Assembly: GCA_964017195.1 (NCBI GenBank)
Contig: OZ024892.1
Span: 11,914,071-11,978,070, forward strand
Reading direction: 5' to 3'
DNA from: Siderastrea radians
Lineage: Eukaryota > Cnidaria > Anthozoa > Scleractinia > Rhizangiidae
DNA length: 64,000 nt
The notes beneath the pieces are model-generated. The model had not been told where the DNA came from and made no database searches. It saw only the letters and a list, made by a program, of their open reading frames with translations. The translations under genes were made by a program, and so were the position numbers. This document shows positions 12,871 through 24,641 of this stretch, piece after piece; the stretch's first letter is position 1; every line of letters starts with the position of its first letter.

Positions 12871-15800
12871 TTATGTTAATTTATGGGTGTGGTCACCATA
12901 CGTACATTTTGGCATTGACAATACATCAGCACTGACTGAACATGTCAGGCCAAAGTTTGACAGTGCTCCTCGAATAAGTCCACTAGGAAAGGCCAAGAAC
13001 TACAAGGAGAAAATCAAGTAAAAATAAAATTTAATATTAGCTATTTCATGGTTTGTGAAAGTAGTATTAAATGACTTTCTACTGAGGTTGCCTGGTATTT
13101 TCTGAAGACTGAATAAAACTTTTTGAGCACTACCTAAATGAAAAAAGCAATTTGTTTATAGGACTCCTCTTCAAACCTTGAAATCACATTTTATAAAAAT
13201 GGTATAAGTCTTCATTTATTCACAGTCGTATCTCAGAATTAAGCGCCCTCCCTAGGCACTGCATGCAAAAAAATATTGCTGTATATGGTAAAATAAGAAA
13301 TAATTAAATTAATTATGACTCATATACTTTAACTAGAGCTTTAACTATATTTTTGTATGTATTTTTATTTTCACTAAATACAGCAAATTATTAAGAGTCA
13401 TCTCGATCTATATGGTTCAATAAAGTTTGAAGGATATGTTGACTGAGTCATTTGAGGTGATGTGATTTTTGTCATTCCGGATTGTGTAAAGCATCTGTTG
13501 GTGGAGGTCAAAAAATGATCTCGCAAAACGGATGCTTAGCACAGTCATCACAACGTTCTTTGTTAGTTAACAGTTGTACTGCAATCTAGAAAATTCATTT
13601 CAGAAAACAAAGTTTTTAAAGACCTTAGGAGCATCTTCAGTATACTGCTTGCCATCTGACATCTGTGTTAACAGCTGAAAGTTGTTGTCTTGGAGCACAT
13701 ATGTACCCTTCAAGTAAGACACAAAAATAATGAAGAAACATTAATTACTAAAGGAAAGTACAAATAATTAGTTTTAGTTATTAAATAGTGGGAAAAGCAA
13801 AAAAACCAACAACAACAAAAACAAAAAAAATGGTTGCAGGTTAGTCCCCTCTTTATGCATTAATCTAGAGTTAACAATCCCTGAAATGGACACTCAATCC
13901 TCAAAGGATAGCCTACCCACTATGATAGATTTAAGGGTTGTGCACATGGAAAGCTTATCAGTTGATGATGGCAGCAATGGTGATGGTGATGGTGATGACA
14001 ATAGTTATGAATTCAAAGTGATGATGATCACGATGATGTCAATGATGTTGATGATGACAATGACAATAAATTTTAAATACAAAAAGAGAATGTGAATGAG
14101 AATTTTATCCCCATTTATTTTAATAAATTTTTAGAATTAGATTTTAGTCCTTAGATAAGACTTTAGATTCTAGTTTTTAGATTTTAAATATTAGCTTTTT
14201 TTTAGGCTTTTATGTTACAGGGCCCCATTAATAACAGTGCTCTTGCACTGAAACGTTATCCTGTTTAAATATTTGTTTATTATTATTATTATTATTATTA
14301 TTAACAATGATTTAGTTATACATAGACAAGTAAAAACGAACGATATAATTTCCCGACGTTTCGGCGACTTCATGACGCCATTTTCATTGTTGTTGTTGTT
14401 GCTGCTATTATTATCATCTTCTCTGCATACCTGATGATTGGTTCTTAAATTATCGATTTGCTTCTTATAAACTGCTGTCCAGAAGTCTTTACAGATATAT
14501 TTCATGATCTCCAATTCATCCTTGAAGCGTGGTGAATCTTTTGTAAATCTAATGATCAATACAGGAGAAACAGCCAGTTAAAATATGTGTTTGCCAACCC
14601 TCATCCCACAATGTCCTTGTATATATGAGAAAAAAGGCAGTTCACTTAACCCTTTAAGCCCCAATAGTGACAAGCAACTAATTTCTCCTTACAGTATTAG
14701 TACTTGATCAAACATGCAAGTCGTGAGAATAAAGAATGATCACCAATGATCAAATGTCTTGACTTTTAATCAAATTCACCCAACTAGTAACATAAGAAAT
14801 ATAAGGAGAATAGTGGGGAGACTATGGATGTTGTTAATATTGGGCTTAAAGGGTTATAAAATGTGCCTGTAGTGCATCATGGTGGATGTTTTCAACACAA
14901 TAAATTCAAGGTGGCTTAATGCACAGGTCCTATCCAGAAGACCGTTTGTTTTTCAAAGTCTTCTCACCTGAAATGCTAAATTTTATGAACAGGAAATGGC
15001 CAGCCATACACCATTTTTTGTACACTGTTTCCATGATTCCCTGCAGGCCCATTTTATACAGAAAAATGGGCATTCAAATTTCTTTCTAGTATAATGCAAC
15101 TACTAACAATAAGCTGCATGTTGGGCAGATATGAGGTATTACATCTTATTTTCTCATGCCCTCCCATGGGCATTTGTCTTTCAAACTTACAACCAGTATG
15201 CAGGGGTTTCAATAAAATTTGAAGTAGGCAGCTCATCTGAATAGAGTAACCAACTGTATTAACTAGGGGTTTTTAACAATCTTCCTTTAATTACTTTAAT
15301 TTAGGGCAAAAAGTAGCCGACTTTTCTGAGCAAAATAGCCGATGCTTTTCGTCGGCCGTCGGTGCTTATTGAAAGCACTGAGTACGTACTTGAGAGGAAA
15401 AGAAATCAACCAAAATGGTGATGTGACTGACATTTTTGGCCTAGAGTAAGGCATTTGACACAAAAAACCTTTTACAACCTCCCCATCCCCTGCACCTTGA
15501 CATTGAGAGGGGTATATTAATTTTACTTTTTTATACAATTTTGACATCAGTCAATGACACCATAAACAGTCCTTCTCAGGACTACACTCACCCACACGAT
15601 CATAATCTAACGACTTTGATTCTTCTAGAAAGAAGAATTTGAAGAATTTGAATTTGAAGCCCCACCCCTCTGAAAATTCCAGTTTAGCTTCATACTTTCC
15701 TTTAAAAATTTTGTCTTTTGAGCACCCCACCAATGATTTTCTGTGAGGTGGGTATAAATATTTTGGTTACACTTTAGAATGCCCAGCCACATATTGTGCG

Positions 15801-16987
15801 GTTCCAGAAAATATCCATACCCACTGTACCCCAAACTGGGAGTTCCAGAGGGATGCAGGTTCAAGCCAAAAAAACCTTTGTTGGCAGAGGGGGTAGGGAT
15901 ATTCTCTGGAGCAACACATTTGCATGTGATTGAATAGGACTGGACCAGTGCTTTCAACAAGAACCGGCTATTTTGCTCAGAGAAGTAGGCTACTTTTCCC
16001 CTTAAATTGAAGTAATTAAGGACGGTGCCTCCTTTTGTTACTGCACATACGCTGCGCATCTCGAGATATTTGGGTTTCTTAAGGAATTTGCCCCCTAATA
16101 CAACAATATTTTGTGCAGTGTACGACTATGTGGAAAAAGCAGATCTTAGCAAGGGCCACCAGAATCCAAAAAGAAAATTGGGGGTAACCACGCATTTTTC
16201 AGAGATAATTGACCTTAAATTTGGAAAGAAATTGTCATACATTCTTTGTATTTTAACGCTAATTTATAGAATTATGGTTGCTTAATTATCTCTGAAAAAT
16301 GCGTGGCAACCCCCATTTTTCTTTTTGGATTCCAATAACCCTTGCCAAGTTCTACTTTTCCCCCATAGTCATAACCTTTGCAAAAATTGAAAGAAAGATT
16401 CTTTCAAACGCCTTGTTGATACAGTCGGTTACTCCGCTTAAACCAGCTGCCTACTTCAAATTTTATTGAAAACCCGACCGTACCCTTTTGCTTTTATTTA
16501 CCTCGTTCGACAAAGCATTCATGCATTTGTAAATAACTGGCGGGGTATTTTTAAAACGCTCCCCAATTTCTTATATGCATACCATTGCTGACAACATGAA
16601 TTTTTCCTACCTACAGAACGATGGGGAATTACGAAGCGGGGGAGAAGCGACAGCGGATGGTGTCGCATCTATCAAAAAAAAAAATTATTGTATAAAAGAC
16701 TTCCTTGTTTACCTTTCAACCAGCCTTTGCCCAACGCTGAACCCTAGACGTTCAAGGTTTTGGATAACATCATTCTGCAAAAGACAAACAAGGATGCTTA
16801 GTTTCAGTTAATTTTTACATTTTGTGTAGCGTCATTCTTGAACACACACAAACTGAATGTTTGTTTCCACATCTAGAGCTTCAAGCTCTCAATAATTACT
16901 TACATCGATATTTTTGCCAGGTTTGTTGAGAAAATAAGCCACTATTTCCATGTGAATAAAGTCAAATAGAGATTCCACATCCGCCAT
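12871..16987 (-). CDS. TRAPPC6B: Trafficking protein particle complex subunit 6 (Trs33/BET3 family)
   Basis: Subunit of the TRAPP tethering complex acting in ER-Golgi and endosomal vesicle traffic. Minus-strand exons: 16987-16904 (MADVESLFDFIHMEIVAYF), 16774-16713, 14548-14431 (RFTKDSPRFKDELEIMKYIC), 13707-13624 (GTYVLQDNNFQLLTQMSDGK), 12999-12871. Splice phases join without error and give 158 residues, the length I recall for vertebrate TRAPPC6B. The last exon has the family block LIRGALSNFG followed by VLSMPKC, then diverges (TYGDHTHKLT, stop). A donor-like GTATGG follows codon AC at 12902, so a further 3' exon carrying a standard C-terminus is possible but was not found. The exon 4 donor is a weak GTCTTT. 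Introns are loaded with transposons (14.28-16.71 kb). The start lies 182 bp from the FPGT start, in divergent orientation. A/B paralogue identity is not resolvable by eye. Confidence 0.92.
14650..14853. mobile_element. piggyBac-like MITE, copy A
   Basis: Begins CCCTTTAAGCCCCAA behind TTAA (14646-14649) and ends GGGCTTAAAGGG before TTAT, a mutated TTAA. Ends in CCC/GGG and a TTAA target are the piggyBac pattern. In TRAPPC6 intron 2. Confidence 0.82.
15796..15917. mobile_element. GTGTGG-family MITE, copy a
   Basis: Ends GTGCGGTTCCAGAAAATATC and ...TTCTCTGGAGCAACAC; flanked by ATT on both sides (15793-15795, 15918-15920). Confidence 0.85.
16118..16375. mobile_element. Foldback element inside the 15.2-16.5 kb element
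   Basis: Arms 16118-16212 and 16283-16375 are complementary (AACCACGCATTTTTCAGAGA / TCTCTGAAAAATGCGTGG) with a 70-bp centre. Confidence 0.88.
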
Positions 16988-17169
16988 TTTTACAACTACC
17001 CGCGGTAAGGGGACCTGGACACCAGCTTGCTCCAGTCCCCGCTCGATACACGAACAGAAACAAAATGGCCGACTGATATGACATATATATCGGATCGGCG
17101 ATGTTTTATGTTTTGCTTTCGGGATTTTGAATGGTAGTTAACAAGGTTTTTTAGGAGTGTAGCTTCGAA
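16988..17169. promoter_or_regulatory. Divergent promoter region between TRAPPC6 and FPGT
   Basis: 182 bp separate the two opposed ATGs. The segment must hold both 5' UTRs and both transcription starts. No TATA box stands at a convincing distance for either gene. It contains a CCGCGG-type CpG patch at about 16999-17006 next to the TRAPPC6 start. The promoter role is inferred from gene geometry only. Confidence 0.6.
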
Positions 17170-20100
17170 ATGGCAGGGTATTCTACAAACACTCTCAGCC
17201 TCTCTCAAACAAGCGATAATATTAGGAGATCAACCGCCGAAAAACTGAAATTGTTTGAATCAATCAGAGGTAAAAAAGTTGACATTCCCTTCTGGGATGT
17301 TATTGTAATTACAGCTCTAGACGAGAGTCAGAAAGATGCTTATGACATTCAACTACAGTCCAAACTTGCACGAGGAGAGCTGCCTCTTGGCGTGAAGTAC
17401 CACGTATTTTATGACCCACCCGGGCCCAAGATAGGTAATGGAGGATCTGTTATTGTCACCATTGGTGATTTGTTAAAGATTTACGACGAGGAAGAATTAT
17501 TGAAATCCAAGATAATGATGCTTCCTGCTGGAGGATACAGCCAGAGATTACCTAACGCAAGCGTTCTCGGAAAAGCATTCACTGCTCTTCCAATTGGTAA
17601 GTGGGGGGGGGGGGGGGACAGGGGGGTGGGAGACCGGGAGAAAAGGGGGCGGGAGGTGTACGGGAGGTGGGAGAAGAGGGGGCGGGAAGCGGGATTCCCA
17701 AGGTGGCGGGAAGCGGGAGAAAAAGGGAAAAATTACGCAACATTGTGCAATATTTTGCAATCGAAAAAATGCAAAGAGGTGGGAGCCAACAAACACAGGG
17801 CGTGAACCAGGATTAAAGGGTACGGGAAGCGGGAGGTTTATACCCCCCTGTCCCCCCCCCCCACTGGTAAGTTTAAAACTGTGCGTTTTAAGTTTAAATG
17901 CATCAGTCAATTACAGCAGTGCCCATCCACCCGGGCATCGAGTGGGGCATTCTTCCCCATTGTCCGCCCGAAGGCCAGGCATTAGTCTACCCCCCGGCAT
18001 TTGACGGCCTTGTGATTTTCACGTCACAGCACTGTCACTTCCTTTCAGTGATAAGTTCATCGGGAAAGGATGATAAATTTGTGATTAATGTTGTCTAAGA
18101 AGGACAAAACGAGACAGTAGATCCACAAAATGAGTGATCATTGAAGCAATACAGAGAAATAAGACTTATTTGAGACTTAGTTTGGCCTGATTTAGCTTTG
18201 ATTGGTGTGAAGGTAAGACGGAAAACTAAGAAATCAACTTGAACAGCTTGTTTGTCCACGCCTGTGGAGCATTTGCCAGTTTGTTTTCAAAAAATCCTAA
18301 TGCCTGGGGAATTGGCCGAGGGGTTGGGAGGGGGGATCGGCACTGCTGGAAATGACTGATGTAATAGAATACCCTTAGAAAGACTTTCTCATATTTGTAG
18401 CAACACAACAGCACAACGCAACACAACAGGGAAAAGACAAGAACAATACACAAATCGCAACGCAACACAACCGGCACAACAACACAACAGACAGCTAATC
18501 CCAACACAACACAACGCAACAAAACCGGCACAACACAAAAGCCCAGACATATATGAAATAGACGGTCGAGCTGGTTGATTGACCGAAAACTCCACGGAAA
18601 AATTTGGTCAAAAAATGCTGCACATTTGCAACTCAACGGAGACCAACAGAATACCAACAACAAAAGACAAGAAAGAAAACGAAACACAACAGGGAAAACA
18701 CAACGCAATGAAAGAGAACTAAATACGACATCAAAACAAAACAGATACAATGCATAACAACAACACAACGCAACGCAACACAACAAGTCCACACAACACA
18801 CAGCAGATTGCAACACAATGCAATGCAACGCAACGCAACACAACCGGAACACAACCGGATGACACAACAAACAGCAGATCGCCACACAACGCAACGCAAC
18901 ACAACCGGATGACACAACACTCAGCAGATTGCAACACAACGCAACGCAATGCAACAGAACTGGAAGAACACAACATAACAAAACTCCAGACAGATATGCA
19001 ACAGGCGGTCGAGCTGGTCGATCGACCGAAAACTCCACGGAAAAATTTGGTCAAAAAACGCTTCAGGTATATTAAAAATTCCGATAACAGGATGGTCATT
19101 CAACGAACAAAACCTCAAATGTGCAGTTCCAGAAAATATTCATACCCACTAAATGTGGAAGGTCATTGGAAATTTTGAGGGGGTGGGGGTCTCAAAAGCC
19201 TATTTTTTTTAAAGGAAAGTAGGGAGCTAAACTGGGATTTCTGTAGGGGTGGGGGGCTGAAACCCAAAAATGTTTTGTGAGAAGATTTGGGGGGGGAGGG
19301 GGATTTTCTGGAACAACACAATCATAATGTGAGTCAAGCATTGAGAAATTGCCGTATCTTTTGATAAAACGCAGGTGTTTGGGAATGACCTTTTCAGAAC
19401 AAAAGCCCTTATCACATTTACCTTTTCTTATTTGCATTACAATGTATTTGAAAGTGGATGTGAGGCAGTTTCAGGCAGAAATGGCAAAATTGCCTAAAAT
19501 TGCCTTGCATTCACGTTCAAATACATGGTAATGCAATTGAGAAATTTCAACTGTGGAAAAGGGCTATTCACTACCTTTAAACCCCAGAGCTACAATTAGC
19601 CTTGTTTAATGTTAAACAGGGATTGTTAAGTTCAGGAGAATCTTTATTTGAATATAAAATTAATGCAGATTTGTTGTGACAGGTGATCCTCCATATCAAA
19701 TACTAGAGCTTGAGCTTGCCATGTTTATGGAATTCCCTGCACGGATGAATCCCGGTATCTTAGTGGTTGCATCGGATGCCATTGAGCTTTTCAATAGTGA
19801 AGGAGATTGGTCTCTCACCAAACCAGGCTTTACTGCATTAGCTCATCCATCTCCAATTGTTATTGGTACAACTCATGGTGTGTTTGTGCTCGCTGATCAT
19901 CAGGTGATTACATTTTTTTAAAATCAATTTATTGTAAGCAATCAGCCATATTACATACATCACATGGTCATACAAGTTTTTTTTAAATCTGTAAGTTTAT
20001 GATTATTTGTGGGAAATTCCTGAAACAGGTGGCTTCTGCAGACCTCTTAACGTATAGGAACTGGAAACAGAAGCCCAAAATCCTAAAGATTTCAGGAAAA

Positions 20101-23100
20101 TACCCGGAGATTTAATGAAAGTTTGGTCAAGTTCTCTTTGGCTATGTTTGCATGGGACCTGACCGGGACCATTCTGAACTGAACCAAACCGGATTGGCTT
20201 CTTACATGGAACCATTTGGAACCGATCCAGGGGCTGGATTTACAAAGCCCTCAAAACAATAGCCTATTGCTGGAATAACAGTAGGCTATTGTCGGAAAAA
20301 AACAACACTTAGGGTGCATCTTAAACTTAGGATGGCTTCGTGAATCTCACCCCAGGTGTTTACACGGGATCTTTCTGGAACCAGTCTAGAATGGATCCAA
20401 AACTGGAGCTGCAAAACAGCAGGTCCAGTTTTGGATCTGTTCTGGACTGGTTCCAGAATGAACCCATGTAAACAGAAGGCCTATCCAGTCCAAAAGTCAG
20501 ACCGTATCGATTTGGATCTGTTTGGAACTGGTCCCATGTAAACAAAGCCTTTGTGGTCATTTTGTTTTACACATTAATGAGAATGAGGGGGTTGGTACAA
20601 GTAGTGCAAGTCTGGCATTTGCAAATGTGGTGAACTCTTAACCCTTCAAGCTGTGATATAAAAATGCATATTCTCCATACATTTCTTATGGAACTAGTAT
20701 CAATGGAGAATTTTCTGAATATCAAGACATCTTATCCTTGGTGATCACTTTCTTTATTCTCATCACTTGAATGTTTGAACAAGTAGTGATAATGTAAAGA
20801 GAAATTTCATTTTTGTCACTATCAGGGCTTAAAGAGTTAATAATGCCTAAATTGCCACAGCCACCTTGCCATCACAAATTAAAATCAGCCAGTAGAATTT
20901 CATGTCTGACCAAGAGCTTAAGTGATCTTCCTGAAAAGTGGGAGTCTTTTGGCAAAACTTCGAAGTTTTGGAAAACAAATATGAAATTGACAACTGAGCT
21001 GGTGCGTTATAATCATGGAGTTTTCATAAGTTTGGAGAAACTGTTGAAACTGTCTTTTTATAAAATGAGCTACTTTCTTTTTTAAAGTCAAATTTTTGCC
21101 ATAAGAAATGTTGGGAAAACAATTGACTTTGTGAAATCCTGTATTAAGGTATTTCATGAAGAGATAATAAGTTACTAGTGGCAACCAATTAAATAAGGCT
21201 GTGCAATTTTTTATTTTTATTTTTTTAGAGAGATTGTCCTGTTTCTCAAACAACATGCAAGAAATTTCTGCACAAGCCATCTATAGAAGTTATGAGAAAC
21301 CACGGCATTGCATTCCTTCACAATGGACAGGAACATGTTTACACTGATAGCGTATATTTTGTGGATTGGAAGACAGCCAAGAGTTTGTATGATTTTTCTG
21401 ATGAAATCAAACCAATTGACTGTGAAATTGATGCCTATGGTGATTTTCTTCAAGCCCTTGGGCCTGATGCCTCCGCTGATTACACTAAAAATGTTGCCAA
21501 TGTCACTAAGGAGACATCTTCATTGGTTGAAAAGAGAAAGAAGATATTTGATTTCTTGAAAGGAACACAGCTGAATGTGCTGCTACTCAATGAATCCAAG
21601 TTCTATCATATTGGTACAACTAAGGAATACATCCATCATTTCTGTAAAGATACAGTTTTTAGGTGAGGGGTTTCAGCAATGTGGAAGACTATCTTAAGTG
21701 ACAGTTTGAGTCCGGAAAAAATTTTTTTCGCTTGGAATGACATAACGTTTGGCACTTACACATGTTTTTACCTAGACATAATGAGGAATGAGGCTGCCAT
21801 ATTCTTTTCAATTGTCAAACCTATATTTTCAGAGAATTTGCCCATAAGTTTGGCACCAGCTCTCCCCAGCAATTTATAGGTATTGGCAAAAAATTCTGCA
21901 ACCTTGGTTTATGTGTAAAAACAAGTTTGAATGCCAAAAGGTACGTGATTCTGAGCCAAAAAAGGTGTTTTGGCTCAAAGTTATTGAACTGACTTGTTTG
22001 TTTTAACGAGGATAAAACTATTAAGTAATTTAAGTGTCATGACTGACAAAACCATGAGTCTCAGATCAAATTTGAATTTAGAAAGTTGGATTTTGAAGCA
22101 CTAAAAGTGTTGGTCACAAGGATCAGTCATTGTTGGTCATGTCAGCCAGCATCAAGCCGCTGGTTGTGGTGTGTTTCTTACACCTCTCCTGCACCTAACC
22201 CTTCAACTCTCTAGGACAAATCCATGTCTGTGCATGTTTAATTTAAGGTTAGTTGTGTACTGACAGTCCTGCTGGGGATAAGCATTTTTAACCCTTTATG
22301 CCCCAGTATTAATAGATAATTGCTCCTTACTGATCTCCATACATTTTTTACAGTACTCTTTGGGAGAATTTGTTAAAAGATCAAACCAATTTTCCTTTGG
22401 TGATCATTTCATTCATTCTTATAACCTGTTCTTTTGATTTTGTATTGATATTGTGAGGAGAAATTTGATGTTGGTCACTCTTGGGACTTAAAGGGTTAAA
22501 CCTTGGATATTTTCTCAGGGCTCTCTTTTGTCATTCTTGTCAGGTACGAAAGCCATTTTCTTTCGGAAGCTATGGTGAAGAGACAAGGACTCAGTGAGGA
22601 GAAAATAACCTCCGATCAAAGCTGTCTCATACACTGCCACCAAACACTGCCATCCACAGTTGGCCAGCACACAGTGTTGGAATACTGTGACATCAAGTCA
22701 GGATGTTCTGTGGGCAATAACTGCATCATCAGCAATGTCCTTATTCCTGAAGGAGCATTTATTCCTGACAACACTTTCATGACGACCGTCTGTGTGACAT
22801 CTGGTGAGGTTACAGGGTTGTTTGTGACAGTTGTATTTGGTGTTGAGGATAATGTTAAAAAGATGGCAAAATCAGATGACCTTGGAAAACTTCAGTACCT
22901 TGGCTTGCCTCTTGACAGAGTATTAACATTGTTGGATGTAAAGCAGGTGAGGTTTAAAAGGCAAATTACAGTTTTATACTTGCACTTGACACAGCCAACA
23001 CCTTAACCCAGTTTCAAAGGATTATTCATGCTCCTTCCCCTCATCCGCAGTAGTGTAGTGATAAGCGGATTGGACTTCAGATCTGAAGGTCGGTGGTTCA

Positions 23101-23863
23101 AGGCCCAGTCCCTGCCGTGGTGTTCTTTCCTTAGACAAGAAACTTTGTTTCACACTGTCTTTTTCCACCCGGGTGTAAAAATGGGTACTGGCAACCTACT
23201 GCTTGGGGTAACCCTGCAACAGATTTATATCCTATCCAGGGGGAGTAGCAATACTCTTAGTTACTTCATGCTACAGAAACCGAGTTACGCTCTGGCCGTG
23301 TGGGTATCCTGTGGCTCATGTGTACCTTTACCTTTCCCCGTTCCCCCTCCCCCCCCCTCTTCTTCCCCCCACCCCCTTCCCAATGGGATGCTTATCTATC
23401 TTTCCTTTGCTGGTTTTTACACCTGGGTGGAGAGAGAAACTGTGGATTACAACAGACCAGACTTGACCCACCCGCCTTAACTTCCAAAGTTTGTTGTGCT
23501 ACTTAAAACACACTGTTTATTTGCAGAAGGAAGGGTAAGGGAACAACATACGGGTACTATGGACACTTTGGACTAGAAATTCTAAAGCATTTCCTTATGA
23601 TTTTTTCATAGGATTTAAGTCAAGCGTTTGTGAGCTTGTGGCAAGTTAAGCTATTCCCAGTATTTCACAGGTGTGAGGACTCTGTTCAACATGCAGTAAA
23701 CATGTTACATGCTGTCAAGAATGGACGCACAGTACTGTACAAGGAAGTTGTCAGACCTGTGGGAAAACACCTGTCTATGGAGGATGTTCTAGCATTCAAG
23801 GACGTCAAAGGAACTTTGAGTGTAAGGGAGAATTTAAGGAAAAAGATTTTAGGCAATATGTGA
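17170..23863 (+). CDS. FPGT: Fucose-1-phosphate guanylyltransferase (GDP-L-fucose pyrophosphorylase)
   Basis: Makes GDP-L-fucose from L-fucose-1-phosphate and GTP in the fucose salvage pathway (cytosol). Exons: 17170-17596, 19683-19903, 21229-21662, 22544-22946, 23612-23863; phases join cleanly to 578 residues (vertebrate FPGT is about 590). Family hallmarks: DPPGPKIGNGG at residues 82-92 and GGYSQRLPNAS at 121-131 in the nucleotide-binding part of the pyrophosphorylase domain, KAFTALPIG just before the first intron, then FPARMNPGILVVASDAIELF in exon 2. Exon 4 carries a left-handed-beta-helix-like stretch (CDIKSGCSVGNNCIISNVLI). No fucokinase domain is fused, unlike plant FKP. A 262-bp element sits directly behind the exon 1 donor. 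AATAAA-like signals occur near 23995. Confidence 0.96.
17602..17863. mobile_element. G-rich non-autonomous DNA element, copy 2, on the FPGT exon 1 donor
   Basis: 262 bp, starts with TG then a G run and ACAGGGGGG, ends CCCCCCTGTCC...CCCA. Target duplication TTGGTAAG (17594-17601) / CTGGTAAG (17864-17871) spans the FPGT 5' splice site, so donor sequence exists twice. Same family as 3979-4234. Confidence 0.9.
18390..18985. repeat. CACAACGCAAC low-complexity array with internal duplication
   Basis: Rich in ACACAACGCAACGCAAC units in FPGT intron 1. A ~75-bp segment (GGTCGAGCTGGT...CTCCACGGAAAAATTTGGTC) at 18560-18616 recurs at 19005-19061, so the array lies between two direct copies. Confidence 0.85.
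19121..19319. mobile_element. GTGTGG-family MITE, copy b
   Basis: Starts GTGCAGTTCCAGAAAATATT, ends TTTTCTGGAACAACAC; AAT on both sides (19118-19120, 19320-19322). In FPGT intron 1. Confidence 0.87.
20350..20490. repeat. Foldback repeat with GTTTACA ends
   Basis: Arm GGTGTTTACACGGGATCTTT...CCAAAACTGGAGCTGC is mirrored by GCAGGTCCAGTTTTGG...CCCATGTAAACAG. Related CATGTAAACA / GTTTGCATGGGACC blocks occur at 20145-20225 and 20510-20550, so the whole 20.13-20.56 kb part is repeat. Confidence 0.78.
20642..20836. mobile_element. piggyBac-like MITE, copy B
   Basis: TTAA (20638-20641) CCCTTCAAGC ... GGGCTTAAAGAG TTAA (20837-20840). FPGT intron 2. Confidence 0.83.
22292..22495. mobile_element. piggyBac-like MITE, copy C
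   Basis: TTAA (22288-22291) CCCTTTATGCCCCAG ... TGGGACTTAAAGGG TTAA (22496-22499); both target sites intact. FPGT intron 3. Confidence 0.88.
23040..23315 (+). repeat. tRNA-derived SINE
   Basis: Head AGTAGTGTAGTGATAAGCGG has an A-box-like element and GTCGGTGGTTCAAGGCCC a B-box-like one; the body (CACCCGGGTGTAAAAATGGG) resembles 38945-39185. FPGT intron 4. Confidence 0.65.
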
Positions 23864-24420
23864 CACAGAAGGTAGCCACTAGGTGTTCAAAATATTAATG
23901 TCAAGGGAACTTTAAAAAAAGGGAGATTTTAAGGAAGAAGATTAAAGACAATAATTATGTGATACAGAAGGAAGCTTTGTCAAAGTGTTCGTAATAATAA
24001 AATATGGGGCAATGTTTACCACATAAAACTAAGCCTGTATGCGAGAAATCAGCAATTTTTGAGCAAAATTAAAAAAACACCCCAAAAGTCACTTAGCATA
24101 GTGTTGTCCCAAGCCCTTCAATTATATTAACAATTTCAAAACATGTTTTTAACAAATAGTAGTATTAGATAGTAGCTAGGAAGGTTGTATATTAGGAAAC
24201 TTTTTTAAAAATAAACAGTAAATCTAAGTTACCTTTTGCAGTGTTTTGGTATGTATTGTTTTTTCTTTCACATGACAGAAGGAAAATAGAATTCACTGAA
24301 ACTCTTTTAATTACGATCTTATCAGCAAATTTGCCTGAGTGATCAACAGTAGCTTTTTCTGTCTGTGACAATTCAAAAGACATTACTTTTGTTTTCTGGC
24401 TTTTACTTCTTTATCTGACT
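23864..24420. other. Convergent spacer FPGT / DMAC2L
   Basis: The two genes end tail to tail within 557 bp; the spacer must hold both 3' UTRs. AATAAAA near 23995 could serve FPGT. A near-duplicate of the last FPGT coding bases (AAGGGAGATTTTAAGGAAGAAGATT, 23922-23945) is present just past the stop. Confidence 0.6.
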
Positions 24421-24596
24421 TTATTTTTCAATGGCACATTCAGGAAGTTTCTTCTGCAATGCTGCGATTGCTTCTTCTCTCTGTTTTATTCCTGGGGTAT
24501 TGACCAGGTTGAGTTTAACCAGTTTTCTAAAAGAGGAGATTTAAAACAGAAGTGAGAGCTTCTGGTAATGTTGTAATTTAGGATGATTACCATTAG

Positions 24597-24641
<45 letters not shown>

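Larger units (their letters stand above)
15204..16475. mobile_element. Composite inverted-repeat DNA element, ~1.27 kb
   Basis: Two pairs of inverted arms: 15204-15275 with 16405-16475 (TCAATAAAATTTGAAGTAGG / complement) and 15290-15380 with 15945-16025 (TTTTCTGAGCAAAATAGCCG / complement). It is interrupted by the MITE at 15796-15917 and the foldback at 16118-16375. No transposase frame. In TRAPPC6 intron 2. Confidence 0.8.

Noticed and set aside
18226..19038. 270-codon minus-strand open frame rich in Cys/Val/Leu
   Set aside because: It lies in the CACAACGCAAC low-complexity array inside FPGT intron 1; composition follows from the repeat and there is no splice or family evidence.
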